Shown: positions 9,616 through 20,549, numbered from the stretch's first letter. The stretch is DNA of 64,000 bases from Ustilago trichophora (GCA_900323505.1 OOIN01000004.1:930001-994000); one strand, 5' to 3'. The notes: generated by a model not told the origin, from the letters alone. A program made the numbers and translations.

Positions 9616-11571
9616 GGTAGCGCAGAGAAGTATCAAGCTGCGTCCGGGTCACAGCCCCAATGGGCTTGAGGGTGAATGGCCGCAGCCGCCCAAGGTGCCA
9701 AGATGAAGAGGTGGATCGGAGAGCGGTGTTGACAGGATAGCGTTTCCCGTTAGTGACGGAGCATGTTGTTGGCGTGAAAGTGCAAAGGTGCGGTGGAGAT
9801 GCTAAGGTGCGATAGGTTCGAATGTCGTTACTGAACGCGGTTGTGGACCTAGCTACGTAACTCGTGATGGAAGATGGGGTTCAAGATGTCGCAACGTCGT
9901 CAAAGCAATGCTCGGCGGAGATGCGGAGCCTGACTTTGCTCGTCTCAAGCCTCGGCGTGAGTATGGAGAGGAGCTTTTGAGAATGGTGCTGTAGCAAACG
10001 AGCGGGTAGGGATGGAGGATGTGGGGAACGAGTCTAGTCGATGAGGCCAGAGGTTGTGTGTGTGGAAGAGGAGGAAGGGAGCATAAAAACACAAAGTCAG
10101 GCTCACGCACCCAATCTAGGGTTCAACCAAGCTCAGCTCAGCTCAGCTCAGCTCGACCTACAGTATTGTCGGAGCGACATTTCAGGCCATTCAGCTGCAA
10201 AGTGACAATCTTTGTCGGCAAATGTTAAAAAGGTACATAGGCTACAGCTGCCTACTGTAGTTACGCCATGTCTGGTTCTCAATTGAGCAATGTCAGGTCA
10301 TAAATTCACGCAGGAGTCGTTCTTAGCTGTCCTGTACAGGAGCTTGTTTGGTCATGATTGTATGGTTCAGCTTGGCGTAAGTTCAGACGGCGTCTATTTG
10401 CACATGTCTGAAGCTAAGGAAAGCTCGGTCGATCCCATCGTACGGATGCGATGCAGCCAAGAAAGAGCAAAGCGCTCCTCAGCCCCTGTTTTTTTGCCTG
10501 AAGAAAGAGAGAGAGAGTGTGTGTGTGTGAGAGAGAGAAAGAGCATATGGTGAGGCTTATATGCATGAACTTGCCTTAAACGGAAAGGCAGCACAACGCA
10601 ATGCACAACACAACAAAACACAACACAACACAACACACGTTTTGGCTTTCTGTGGTGTCTTGTTCTTTTGGTTTTTGGCGACATGTTTGGACGGCTCTCG
10701 CTTCGCACTGTGCCCCTGTTGCTGTGCTCTGCTGTGCTGCTGTGTTTGCTCCACACTGAACTGTTGCTGCACAGTGACCCTGAAAAAGGCATCTATGTTG
10801 TGATCTTTAATTTCAAATTTATTTACTGTATTTTTTATTCTATCGTAGCCTCTGGACTTGGCTGTGATACTCAACTTCCACGACAAACCGGCCCAATCCG
10901 TGTTACACTACACTACAGTACAGTACCATTCAGGGGCTCTTTTTTCTTGACTCACCTCCTTGGCATCGCATTCGTTGGGTCTCAAGCGCATATTACAGCC
11001 AAAGTTTCGTTCAAGGCTGTGCTTACAGACTGCACAGAGGACACAGCTTCTGTGACCGCATCGTCCATTGCTTCAACTTGATATACAGATGAAAGAGTCA
11101 GTCCAAGTCCATCGTGCACATTCTTGCAAGGCTGACTAGCTGGTTCCGGTGCTCTGACCTCCTTCATACAGAGCTACACGCCTTGGCATGCCAACATCTT
11201 TGTGTACAGGAGCTATCGCCTAGAACCGACACGATTGTACCAGTTTCTGCATCGTTTTGACGAGCAGGTGCCCTTCTAAACGGGTCGCCCAGCCTTTTGT
11301 GGAGCATGTGAGCCCAATTGATGGAGCTCATCTTGGATGAGTCGCAGAGACTGCGCTCGAGCCTATCCTCTCTGGCTTTGTCCAATGCAGATCATGTTGC
11401 TCTACTCGTTGCTTCGCCCCAACTGCATCCATACAAGGCTGGGCGTCCCAATTTAGCCCAAGTCGAGTCAGTCTTAGCTCTTTGTTGTTGCTCTTGCAGA
11501 CCAACTGTATTTTGGGTTGTACGGCGGCATTCCGAAAGAGGACCCGGATTTGCCATTCGAGCCTGTCAACA
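9616..11571. other. Gene-free stretch with simple repeats
   Basis: About 2 kb between the tetraspan gene's 5' end and the MZT1 3' end. It holds an AGCTC pentanucleotide run (about 10131-10155), GA/GT runs (about 10504-10542), an ACAAC-type run (about 10605-10640), a TACAGTACAGTA word (10914-10925) and a TCCTGTACAGGA palindrome near 10330. Short minus-strand ORFs at 10982-11385 look faintly protein-like (see findings) but are not called as a gene. Confidence 0.45.
10131..10155. repeat. AGCTC pentanucleotide microsatellite
   Basis: Five tandem AGCTC units directly readable in the sequence. No further meaning assigned. Confidence 0.85.
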
Positions 11572-11947
11572 TTAGCGCTTAGCCGCTTCCTTGCGAAGGT
11601 TCTCCACGATGGACTGTCATAGTGAGATCATAAGACGGAACGTGACAAGATCAGTTAGTCGACGCCTTTACCTCCTCTTTGCCCTCTGTCATGATGAGTT
11701 ACTTACGGCAACAGCTTCCGCATTGACTCCGCTCTCGATCAGCTCAACGCACGCTCGCAATTGTTCTCGCGATAGACCTGTGTTGAGCAATTGCGACAGG
11801 TCGTGAAGGACTGTTGAACGAACCGCAGAAAGTGTGCCAAACAACAAAGTTGAATGAGAAGTCCCAGTCGCTTGTTCTTCGTACGTCCGATGATGTGTAC
11901 TCACTCTCCATGGTCTCCTGGCTGGCGACGCTGCGTTGGTCCTCCAT
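11572..11947 (-). CDS. MZT1: Mitotic-spindle organizing protein 1 (MOZART1)
   Basis: Three exons on the minus strand: 11905-11947, 11707-11810, 11572-11613, joined at GTGAGT..CAG and GTAAGT..CAG introns of 94 and 93 bases. Exon lengths 43+104+42 give 62 aa with phases that match exactly. The joined protein contains EILHDLSQLLNTGLS, then REQLRACVELIESGVNAEAV and a final ASIVENLRKEAAKR, the diagnostic MZT1 helices. MZT1 binds N-terminal domains of gamma-tubulin complex proteins and targets the complex to microtubule organising centres; 62 aa fits the family (about 60-80). The ATG at 11945-11947 is chosen as the nearest giving family length; the frame is open upstream to 12043. Divergent from the ATR gene. 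Confidence 0.9.
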
Positions 11948-12384
11948 TTTGATGATTGCGACGTTTAGAGTCGAGCTGGCTGCGATCGAGAAATGATGGT
12001 GGGGACCAGAGCCGTGCGATGGCTCAACACGATCCAAATTCATGAGAGCAAAGAAAAGCGTCTTTTGGCTCCGCGGCGCCGCAAGTGTTGCTCTCTACGC
12101 GTCAGGCCACGCGCGTGACTATGTGCCACCCACCACCTTCTTCCGTCCGACCCTTGGGAAATCACAAAATGTGATTGTGGAGCAACAAGAAGGTTTCGTT
12201 TTTTTAGCTGAGTCGGCACAAGAGACGTTGACGTTGCTCAGCCATCATCACAGGGCGGAAAGCTGAAGCGAACATCATCATCTCAAGCCTCCCCATCACT
12301 GCTAGCAGCTAGCGCCCCGCTTCTCTCTCGGCAACATTTCGAGGATGCAAACATTGCAGTCAGTTGCTCTTCTTCTCCGCAATC
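11948..12384. promoter_or_regulatory. Shared MZT1/ATR promoter with MluI-type boxes
   Basis: 437 bases between two outward-facing starts. ACGCGT, the MCB core bound by fungal MBF for G1/S transcription, is at 12097-12102. A 10-base palindrome CACGCGCGTG lies at 12108-12117, only 5 bases further on. Sites are seen directly; regulation is inference from other fungi. Confidence 0.55.
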
Positions 12385-15300
12385 ATGCCTGCTCCCTCTG
12401 ATACAACCGCCAACGGAGCTCTCGACGCATTGCTGCGCAAGGTTGTCGGCAGTCAAAACGGCAATGGTATCAGCAGCAACGATCGAAATGCTTTCGCCAT
12501 AGCTCGTCCTGCCAATGGCCGAAGCAACCGCGATCCTTCAGCAGCCCTCGCAGCCGCCTCACAGTTTCTCGCAAACGGTCTCCACAACACCAAACCGATA
12601 GGAGAACGTCAGACCAACGGCCAAGATGGCACCCCCGGCGAGGAGTCAATCGCTCATGCCCTCAACCGTCTTCTCATCTCTGGCGTCATCACGCCACTCA
12701 TTCACTCACCATCCAGCTGCCAAGACACCGACGCTCAGCAATCACCAAACGGCATCGGCGTCCGTCAAGCTTTCGACACTTTGTCTCGCACTCTTACCTC
12801 ATCCCCCAAGTATTTGGAGCACCTCTTTGAACCCTCCGACCAAGTTTCTTCTTCTGCTTCGACTAGCGCCGTAACGCTCGATATGGCCAATACCACCTTT
12901 GACGTATGGGCATCTCCGCGTCTGCTTTGTGCGGCAGCCTCTGTGCTCGCAGCAAGTCGCTCTCTTCGAGCCATCAAGCAACCAGATTATGCAGAGCATT
13001 GCAGAGACACCTCTCTACAAGTTATGGATCACTTGCAAGAGGTGCTGTCCACATCCATTGAAACAGTAGGCCAAATCGACAATGTCCGCTTCATCCTCGC
13101 TGAATGCCTTCGCACCTCTGTTCATGCTCTCGCCCGCACCGGTCAGACCTCATTTAGCCCGCAAGCACGCCTTCCAGACTTTGTTGTGCCTGCTGAGGCT
13201 ACCCATCAACCTCTATCAGCATCTTCGCCTCCATCAGTGACTTTCTTCCATTTTCCTATTTCCGACCCGTCTTTCCGCCTCACTTCTCGCAGAGATCGCC
13301 CCAAGCCCAGCGGCAAAGGTCTTGCTGCTCTCTCCTCTCTGCAGATGGATGCTGCGCTGACCTTTCCGTTAGGCATAGACACCGCATCTACAGCTTCTGA
13401 TCCTTCAAGTGTCACCGATGCTGCTTTTGCTGCCACCGTGGCTGATCGAGCCAGTGCCCTCTTCCTTTCCGCGATTGACCTTTGCTTTCGTCTCTCCGCC
13501 AAGTTTCCAACTTACCTATTGGATCTGGCAGATCACGCCGCCCTCTTGTTTGTCGAACATCTCCAACATCGATGGATGTGTGCCAAGCAGAGGGATGCTT
13601 GTCCCACATTGCATATGCCTCTGGCTGCTCACGCCTACACCATTCTCGCCAACCACGCCGCCTTTCTAGCCGAGTGCTACCCCTCTAGTCTCGGAAGGTC
13701 GTTGCAGGTGGCTGCTGAGCACATGTCGACGCTCGCAGATGTGCTTGCACATCCTGACACAGATGGTCAGCGGCAACTTGAACTCGCGCCCGCTCTTGAT
13801 TCGCTCGGCGCCTGCTTCACCGCTTGTGCATTGGATGTGCCACGAGAAAGGCAAGGGGAATTGGCGGTGGGTCTCCAACCCTACTTCACTCTTCTCACAA
13901 GTCAGATTCGCCTGGTCGCTGCAACGACCACGGAAATTCTTGACCCGGCACATCAATCTGCACGATTGTGCTTTGTCTCGGCTTTGGCTTTCTCGCTCAT
14001 TGCCAGCGGCCGTCGTTGCGAACAACATTTGGTCAAAGAACTCGACGACCACCTAGCAACGCTCCTTAAAGGTGTTGTGAACGAACATCAAGACCCCTCA
14101 AGCCATCGTCGTGGAGCTTCTGCTGCACGATTGAAACAATTGCGTCCCCTTTTACGTGGCAGCACGAGAGCTGCTCGAGAACAGCAGAAAACCGCTGCCA
14201 TGACCTCTCGCATTCATGACTTGAAAAGACGCAAGATCTGCGACGGCGATGTTCTGAGCAGAGCACTGATCTCTGTAGACGCTTTGCTTCCTCTTGAATC
14301 CGATCCAGCCGATGCGCTTGACAGCGAGTTGGCGCGGCGACGTCTGATCTCCCGTACTTGTCGACATGCGAGTGGCGGCACATTAAGCTTAGCTCGCCCA
14401 GAGATGACGTGCTTCTGCGAATCCACCATCACTGAAGAAGGTGCGAGGACAGGAGGATCGACTTCAACCATCGAAAACCGTCGCGTGGACCCTACAGCGA
14501 CGGCCGCGTTGTGGAAAGATGTCCACGCTGCTGTCAAGGCGTCTCGCCTCATTTCGTCCCGCACCATCGATATGCTGCGTCGCTGTGTTGCGCACTCTTC
14601 CCCGTCTGCACCTCTACCCTTCAACGGCGACAAGAATGTCATCAGCATCTTTTCCCATTCGTTGCGTTCAAGATCTCGCAGCTCTAGGCTCGCAGCCAAC
14701 GAGCTTGGATTGGCATACCAAAGGCGTCTGCTGCTGCAGCGAGACACAAGCACCGAAGAAGAGTGGATGATCCGCTTGGAACAAGTACCCAAGACCTACG
14801 AGGATATTCTGGGCGATCCTAGCATGTCCTCGTGTCACGAGACTGCTTTGATCGGGCTCGCCCGACTCTTCGATCTGCCTGTGGAAAGCTGTCAGGAGAC
14901 ATGCTTGCTCACGCTTGTCCTGCACCTTGGTCATTCAAACCCGTTCATCAAGGCCTGCGCATACACGCAGATTGTGCAGATTGCCGCCGCGCATAGGTGT
15001 ACAACGTTTCAACTCGTTCAAAAGCACTTCGAAAAGGTCTCCACATCCATCGTGGAACGCTTCATCTCGATGCCAGATCTGTGGACGAGCTTCTTGAGCC
15101 TGATCAAGATGAATCAGGCCACCTTTTTCAACCTCACCAAGGAGTATACCTTGCCGCATCTCATCACCATGATTTGTTCTGGACCTGGCACGGCCGAGAT
15201 CGGCACCAAGATGATCGAGCTGATCGCAAGGGCTCTTGGTACCGACGTGCCTCGACTTTGTCATGACAACATCACGCCCATCTTTCGGTCCTTCTTCATG

Positions 15301-18300
15301 CGCTCTGCTACACTGCGAGACCTAGGCTTGAGCACTTTGGTGCAACTAATCGGTGTCGATGCAGCAAGTCTCAAGGTGCTTCTCCGCAGTCGTCAGTCGG
15401 ATGTGGTCGGCTATCTGGTCGTCAAGCTCGGCAATCGAGCCACGCGACTGGAGGCCTACGCTGGTCTCGAATTCATCATCGAGACCATCAACGGTGCGTC
15501 GGCCGCTGCCAGATCCAAGGATGCGCTTTCGCGCAAGTCGAAGGTGGCATCCTTTCTAAAGGGCGAGATCCTTGCCATTCTGACCTGGATCAATCAGGAG
15601 CTCTCTGGGGAGCACGGAAGGAGAACAGCCACAGACCTTGCCTTTGCACTGCGTAGCATCGGCGCGCTCGTCGAGATTATCGGGCCCCCCATCAGTGCCG
15701 TCACGCCCCAGATCATGGCTACGCTCAACAGCCACCTTCAGCCAGACTCGCTCAGCCTGGCAACACTCGAGAGCTGGAAGATCTTTATCACCACGCTACG
15801 CTTCGACGATATAGGCCCCTTTGTTGGCCAGACCGCTGCAGCTCTTCTTTCGGCCTGGGATCGCTTCAATCAGGAGAGGAAGAGGATTGCCATTTCGATC
15901 TTGCACTATCTCATTCTCGAAAATGCTGCCTACCTCAAAGAGTTCATCGACGACATTCCGAGCTTGGATCGACTGGATGCAGAGATTCCCGAGATTTGCC
16001 GCGGTCTGCGCAGTGTTCGAGAGACGTGGAACAACGACCGACGGTTCCGCAACATCCTGGACCGCTCATCGCACGAGAACACATCCATCTGCAACGAATC
16101 GCTCAGGGAGCTGCAGGCCTTCCTCGCCGAGGAACGGGCATACATCGAAGCATTGACATCAGGCGACTCGTTCAGTCCATTGATTGGGCAGTGCATCCGC
16201 ACTCTGATGCACGTCGCAGCCCGTAGCGATGCACAACACACCGACATCCGCGACCTGAGCTTCCGCTGCTTCGGCCTGGTGGGTGCAGTCGATCCCGATC
16301 GAATCGAGCACGCGGTTGAAGAGCCTCTCAAAATTGTGCTCAGCAATTTTGAGGACCAAGAAGAAGCAATCGACTTTTCGCTTCACCTCATCCGTGACTT
16401 GCTCGTCCCAGCTTTCAGGGCGGCGAGGGATACAACTCAGCAGAACGGTCTCGCTTATGCTATTCAAGAGCTGCTGAAGGTGGCTGGATTCAACAGCTCC
16501 ATCCTGACCACGGGCTCCAATGCGCGGCCCGTGGGAATCAAGACAAGGCAACGCTTGGCAGACTTGCCGCAAGATGTCATCGACACGATCACTCCACTGC
16601 TCGATTCGAGGTACGGCGCACAGGTGGGCAAGCCCAGCATCCGTGAGACGCCCATCTACATGCACTCCCGCTCTTACAGTGATTGGCTGCAGAGCTGGAC
16701 GAGTCGACTCATCACCAAGACTGTTGAGCGCTATGAAGCGTCGGCTGCTGCCGTAGCCGCCACTGGAGCCGGACCCGTCAAGAGCGCCGCCGGCGTGGCC
16801 TCGACCATTTTTGGCGTCTTTCGTGTCGCCATCCGTTCGCACGACGTCGGAATCGCGCGACACCTTATCCCGCACCTCGTGCTGCATTCGATCATCTCTG
16901 GAGATGCAATGGATCGCGAGGTCATCGTTGACGAGATTCAGACTGTTCTGAGAGATCAGGTCGAGAGTCAGACCAACTACGAGCCCGAAAGAAAGCTGCT
17001 GACGGCGCAGACGCTCTTCACGATCATGGATCATGTTGGAGTGTGGATGCGACGCAAGCGTCAAGACCTTGCGCGCACTTCTCGGCGGCCCAGAATTGCC
17101 CAGGGTGGCGAAGAGGTGCTGGCGCAGGTAGAGTCGATCATGCAGCGCATCTCGCAAGAGCTTTTGGCACAGGCTTCGTTGCAATGCAAAGCCTACTCAC
17201 GAGCACTCCTCAACTTCGAATTGCGTATCCGCGCCATGCGATCAGAAGGCAAAGGCGATCACGACTTGCAAGGCTACTACGAAAACATGCACAGGATCTA
17301 TGCTCACCTCGACGAGCCCGATGGTATGGAAGGTATCTCGACCAGGGTCATCTCTCCTTCTCTCGAGCATCAGATCCGCGAGCATGAGAGCACGGGTCGG
17401 TGGACTTCGGCTCAAAGCTGCTGGGAAGTGGAGCTGCAGCAGCGTCCTGATGATCCAGAACTGCATCTTGGTTTGCTCCGCTGCCTCCGCAACCTTGGTC
17501 ACTACGACACCATGCGCACACACATTCGCGGCGCCTTGAGTGCCCACCCCGAGTGGGAGGATCTGCTTGACGCCTTCCGCGTCGAGGGCGCCTGCATTCT
17601 CGGCGACTGGGATGAGGTGGAAGCGCGCACGAAGCACAGTGAAGCAAAGAGCTCCGAGCATTCGATTGGTCGAGCTCTGCTTGCCATGCGTCAGAGTGAC
17701 TCTGATGTATTTGGAAAAGTGCTGGTGCAAGCGCGTCAAGATCTCGGTAAGCCGTTGGTTGCTGCCGGAAAAGCGTCGTACCCAGCCGTTTATGGCTCGG
17801 TGCTTCACCTTCACATGCTTCAAGAGCTCGAAATGATTCGATTTCACGGCCGGACGCACGCTGGCGACCGCGTTGGAGCACTGACGAGAGCCAACGTCTC
17901 GGACACGGTCTCGGACCTCAATCGATCGCTGGCTGCGCGTCTAAACGCTACTTTGCCCTCCTTTCGAACACAGGAGCCGCTGCTCAGCTTGCGGAGGACC
18001 GCGTTTGCCGCACTACCCTCTTCGTTGGGCGCAGGCAACGATGTCGGCGAGGCGTGGATCGCCACGGCAAAGATCGCTCGTCGAGCTGGTCACATGCAGA
18101 CCGCCTACTCCGCTACTCTGCAAGCCACGCAGAACCAGGCCACCTTTGCCTTTGTGCAGAGAGTCAAGCTGCTGGCAAAGGAGGAACAGACGCACGCGGC
18201 GATTCGTGACCTGGTCAATTCACTGAACACGCTGACAAGCACCTTCAAGCCTGGTCAGATCGGTGACGTGTCCAAGACGGGTTTTATTGAGCTGCAGCAG

Positions 18301-20286
18301 ACCGATTCTGAAGGCAGGACATTGCGCATCGATCGCGCCACCTTCGCCAAAGCCTGCCTGTTGCGTGCACGATTGCAAGACTCGACCTTTCGATACACGG
18401 CCAACGAGATCTTGGACAGATACAAGGAAGCGGCAAAGGAGCAGAACAATTCGGAAAAGATGTGGTACCATCTCGGACACTTCCAGGACACGCACGAGGG
18501 ATTGCTGCCCAATATAACGATGCAGCGCTACAACGTCTGCCGCGCTCTGTTGCGCTCGGCTCAGGTCGGCACCAGGTTCTTCTACCGAACATTGCCAAGA
18601 GTTTTGACCATCTGGATGGACCTCGCAGCCGATGACCAGATACTCGTTCACAGCAAGAGGAGCAACAGTGTCGATCCTGAGCTGGCACAGAAAGTCGATG
18701 CCTTCATGCAGCTCAACGCGCTCATGAAGAAGTCCAGTCGGCGACTTAAACCATTCCAGTGGCTTGCCGTATTCCCACAGCTGGTGGCCCGTATCGTGCA
18801 GAAGAACGAAGATGCTTGGCTTGTGCTGCAGGATATGATTCTGCAGGTGCTGCTGGCGTATCCGCAGCAAGCCATGTGGTCGATGGTGGCTGGTGCCAGT
18901 TCCAAGGATGCAGAGAGGAAGCGGCGCTACAGCGAGATCATCCATCGACTCAGCTCCAAGGGCGCTTCCAGCCACAAGGAGGTGGTCAAGGTCGTGTCGT
19001 CATCGCAACGTCTCGCCAAGGAGCTTCTCAGACTCTGCGATTATACCGTCGGCAAGAACGAGACGGTGCTAAGCATGGAGAAGCTCTTCCCAGGGCTGTT
19101 GGAGGTAGCCAGCACGTCAGAGCTATTGCTGCCACTGCAGAGCTCCATGACCGTGCTGCTCCCCTCGAATCACCTTATTTCGGAGGTGCATCGACCGTTT
19201 CCGTCGAATCTGCCGACCATCCAGAATTTTGAGGACACGATCGAGGTGATGAACAGTCTACAAAAGCCACGAAAGGTGATAATTGTGGGCAGTGACGGCC
19301 ACCGCTATCCGTTCCTGTGCAAACCCAAGGACGATCTGCGCAAAGACGCACGGTTGATGGAATTCGACTCAATGATCAACAAGCTCCTCCAAAGTCAGCC
19401 CGAATCGCGTAAGCGTAAGCTCTATGTCAGAACCTACGCTGTGCTGATCCTGAACGAGGAGCATGGCCTCATCGAATGGGTGCCTCATACTGTCGGCTTC
19501 CGACACATTTTGACCAAGCTGTACAACGCCAAGGGCATGCAGATCTACACCTCGGACGTCAAAACCAACATGGACGAAGCGCGTCTCTCGGTGGATCCGA
19601 GAACGACCGAGAAGATCTTCCAAGACAAAGTGCTAGCCAAGTTCCCCCCCGTCTTCCACGAATGGTTCTTGGCCACGTTCCCAGACCCGACTGCATGGTT
19701 GCAAGCGCGGTCCGCGTATGCACGTACAGCGGCAGTCATGTCGATGGTTGGCTTTGTGCTAGGTCTTGGCGATCGACACGGCGAAAACATTCTATTTGAC
19801 TCGAACAGCGGCGACACGGTGCATGTCGACTTGAACTGCTTGTTTGACAAAGGACAGCGATTCGAGATCCCGGAACGAGTCCCATTCCGATTGACGCAAA
19901 ACATGGTGGATGCGATGGGCGTCACTGGATGCGATGGCGTGTTCAGGAAGAGCGCCGAGATCACGATAAGCATTCTCAGGGACAATCGGGACTCGCTGAT
20001 GAGTGTGTTGGAGGCCATGGTACACGATCCGCTTGGTGAGTGGAACGTCCCCGATGACCGCCATCGGTCGAAGAATTCTTCAAAGAAAGTAGACCCACGC
20101 GTAGCAGAAGCGCGTCGTGCCCTCGATCCGGTGGCTAACAAGCTCGACGGACGTATCTACAAGCTTGGATCACGCGATCCAACACCTCCGTATTCAACCA
20201 ACAATCTGGTGGATGCGCTGATCAAAGAGGCCACCAGTTCTGTCAATCTGGCAAAGATGTATATCGGTTGGAGCAGTTGGCTCTAA
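12385..20286 (+). CDS. ATR1: ATR/Rad3/Mec1 family checkpoint kinase (PIKK)
   Basis: 2633 aa in one uninterrupted exon. The first about 1500 residues are helical HEAT-like sequence; a FAT region follows. The kinase begins near residue 2296 with IIVGSDGHRYPFLCKPKDDL, has the catalytic loop LGLGDRHGENILFDS near 2460-2474 and the metal-binding VHVDLNCLFDKG near 2478-2489. The last about 30 residues are a FATC domain (LIKEATSSVNLAKMYIGWSS). The CLFDKG segment and GWSSWL-like ending place it with ATR rather than ATM or TOR. ATR kinases sense RPA-coated single-stranded DNA and trigger the replication and damage checkpoint. The second in-frame ATG (12385, tcATGcctgc) is chosen; the one at 12364 is seven codons earlier. 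The usual DFN is DLN here. Confidence 0.95.
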   Translation: MPAPSDTTANGALDALLRKVVGSQNGNGISSNDRNAFAIARPANGRSNRDPSAALAAASQFLANGLHNTKPIGERQTNGQDGTPGEESIAHALNRLLISGVITPLIHSPSSCQDTDAQQSPNGIGVRQAFDTLSRTLTSSPKYLEHLFEPSDQVSSSASTSAVTLDMANTTFDVWASPRLLCAAASVLAASRSLRAIKQPDYAEHCRDTSLQVMDHLQEVLSTSIETVGQIDNVRFILAECLRTSVHALARTGQTSFSPQARLPDFVVPAEATHQPLSASSPPSVTFFHFPISDPSFRLTSRRDRPKPSGKGLAALSSLQMDAALTFPLGIDTASTASDPSSVTDAAFAATVADRASALFLSAIDLCFRLSAKFPTYLLDLADHAALLFVEHLQHRWMCAKQRDACPTLHMPLAAHAYTILANHAAFLAECYPSSLGRSLQVAAEHMSTLADVLAHPDTDGQRQLELAPALDSLGACFTACALDVPRERQGELAVGLQPYFTLLTSQIRLVAATTTEILDPAHQSARLCFVSALAFSLIASGRRCEQHLVKELDDHLATLLKGVVNEHQDPSSHRRGASAARLKQLRPLLRGSTRAAREQQKTAAMTSRIHDLKRRKICDGDVLSRALISVDALLPLESDPADALDSELARRRLISRTCRHASGGTLSLARPEMTCFCESTITEEGARTGGSTSTIENRRVDPTATAALWKDVHAAVKASRLISSRTIDMLRRCVAHSSPSAPLPFNGDKNVISIFSHSLRSRSRSSRLAANELGLAYQRRLLLQRDTSTEEEWMIRLEQVPKTYEDILGDPSMSSCHETALIGLARLFDLPVESCQETCLLTLVLHLGHSNPFIKACAYTQIVQIAAAHRCTTFQLVQKHFEKVSTSIVERFISMPDLWTSFLSLIKMNQATFFNLTKEYTLPHLITMICSGPGTAEIGTKMIELIARALGTDVPRLCHDNITPIFRSFFMRSATLRDLGLSTLVQLIGVDAASLKVLLRSRQSDVVGYLVVKLGNRATRLEAYAGLEFIIETINGASAAARSKDALSRKSKVASFLKGEILAILTWINQELSGEHGRRTATDLAFALRSIGALVEIIGPPISAVTPQIMATLNSHLQPDSLSLATLESWKIFITTLRFDDIGPFVGQTAAALLSAWDRFNQERKRIAISILHYLILENAAYLKEFIDDIPSLDRLDAEIPEICRGLRSVRETWNNDRRFRNILDRSSHENTSICNESLRELQAFLAEERAYIEALTSGDSFSPLIGQCIRTLMHVAARSDAQHTDIRDLSFRCFGLVGAVDPDRIEHAVEEPLKIVLSNFEDQEEAIDFSLHLIRDLLVPAFRAARDTTQQNGLAYAIQELLKVAGFNSSILTTGSNARPVGIKTRQRLADLPQDVIDTITPLLDSRYGAQVGKPSIRETPIYMHSRSYSDWLQSWTSRLITKTVERYEASAAAVAATGAGPVKSAAGVASTIFGVFRVAIRSHDVGIARHLIPHLVLHSIISGDAMDREVIVDEIQTVLRDQVESQTNYEPERKLLTAQTLFTIMDHVGVWMRRKRQDLARTSRRPRIAQGGEEVLAQVESIMQRISQELLAQASLQCKAYSRALLNFELRIRAMRSEGKGDHDLQGYYENMHRIYAHLDEPDGMEGISTRVISPSLEHQIREHESTGRWTSAQSCWEVELQQRPDDPELHLGLLRCLRNLGHYDTMRTHIRGALSAHPEWEDLLDAFRVEGACILGDWDEVEARTKHSEAKSSEHSIGRALLAMRQSDSDVFGKVLVQARQDLGKPLVAAGKASYPAVYGSVLHLHMLQELEMIRFHGRTHAGDRVGALTRANVSDTVSDLNRSLAARLNATLPSFRTQEPLLSLRRTAFAALPSSLGAGNDVGEAWIATAKIARRAGHMQTAYSATLQATQNQATFAFVQRVKLLAKEEQTHAAIRDLVNSLNTLTSTFKPGQIGDVSKTGFIELQQTDSEGRTLRIDRATFAKACLLRARLQDSTFRYTANEILDRYKEAAKEQNNSEKMWYHLGHFQDTHEGLLPNITMQRYNVCRALLRSAQVGTRFFYRTLPRVLTIWMDLAADDQILVHSKRSNSVDPELAQKVDAFMQLNALMKKSSRRLKPFQWLAVFPQLVARIVQKNEDAWLVLQDMILQVLLAYPQQAMWSMVAGASSKDAERKRRYSEIIHRLSSKGASSHKEVVKVVSSSQRLAKELLRLCDYTVGKNETVLSMEKLFPGLLEVASTSELLLPLQSSMTVLLPSNHLISEVHRPFPSNLPTIQNFEDTIEVMNSLQKPRKVIIVGSDGHRYPFLCKPKDDLRKDARLMEFDSMINKLLQSQPESRKRKLYVRTYAVLILNEEHGLIEWVPHTVGFRHILTKLYNAKGMQIYTSDVKTNMDEARLSVDPRTTEKIFQDKVLAKFPPVFHEWFLATFPDPTAWLQARSAYARTAAVMSMVGFVLGLGDRHGENILFDSNSGDTVHVDLNCLFDKGQRFEIPERVPFRLTQNMVDAMGVTGCDGVFRKSAEITISILRDNRDSLMSVLEAMVHDPLGEWNVPDDRHRSKNSSKKVDPRVAEARRALDPVANKLDGRIYKLGSRDPTPPYSTNNLVDALIKEATSSVNLAKMYIGWSSWL

Positions 20287-20549
20287 GTCTGTGCGTGTTC
20301 TCGTTCTCATTCTCATTCTCCTTCTCCATCTCAATGACAAATTGCGGTGAAATTTGTGCGTGCTTGCTTAGGCTATGTTTAGCGTCTTCTTTGCAGAGCA
20401 TTCTGTTTGAGCCATGAGCATGATTTGAGGTGCCGCACCTTGATTTGAGACTGTCTGTTGGAAAAGCACGGAAGCGGAGCTCTTGAGCACATGTGCAGGT
20501 GTGTTGGAGCGGGAAAAGATCGGCAGTGCATGAGGTTTTGATTGTTATT

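Noticed and set aside
9811..9825. GGTTCGA word resembling a tRNA B box (also near 26463 and 61772)
   Set aside because: No A box, cloverleaf or full GGTTCGANNCC match around any of them.
10605..10640. ACAAC-type repeat as a possible CRISPR-like array
   Set aside because: Short simple repeat with no spacers; eukaryotic microsatellite.
11614..12043. Reading the MZT1 locus as a 99-codon single ORF (11744-12043)
   Set aside because: The spliced model gives a full family match; the unspliced frame runs through introns.
16159..17184. 341-codon minus-strand ORF inside the ATR gene
   Set aside because: Antisense shadow of a well-supported coding frame.
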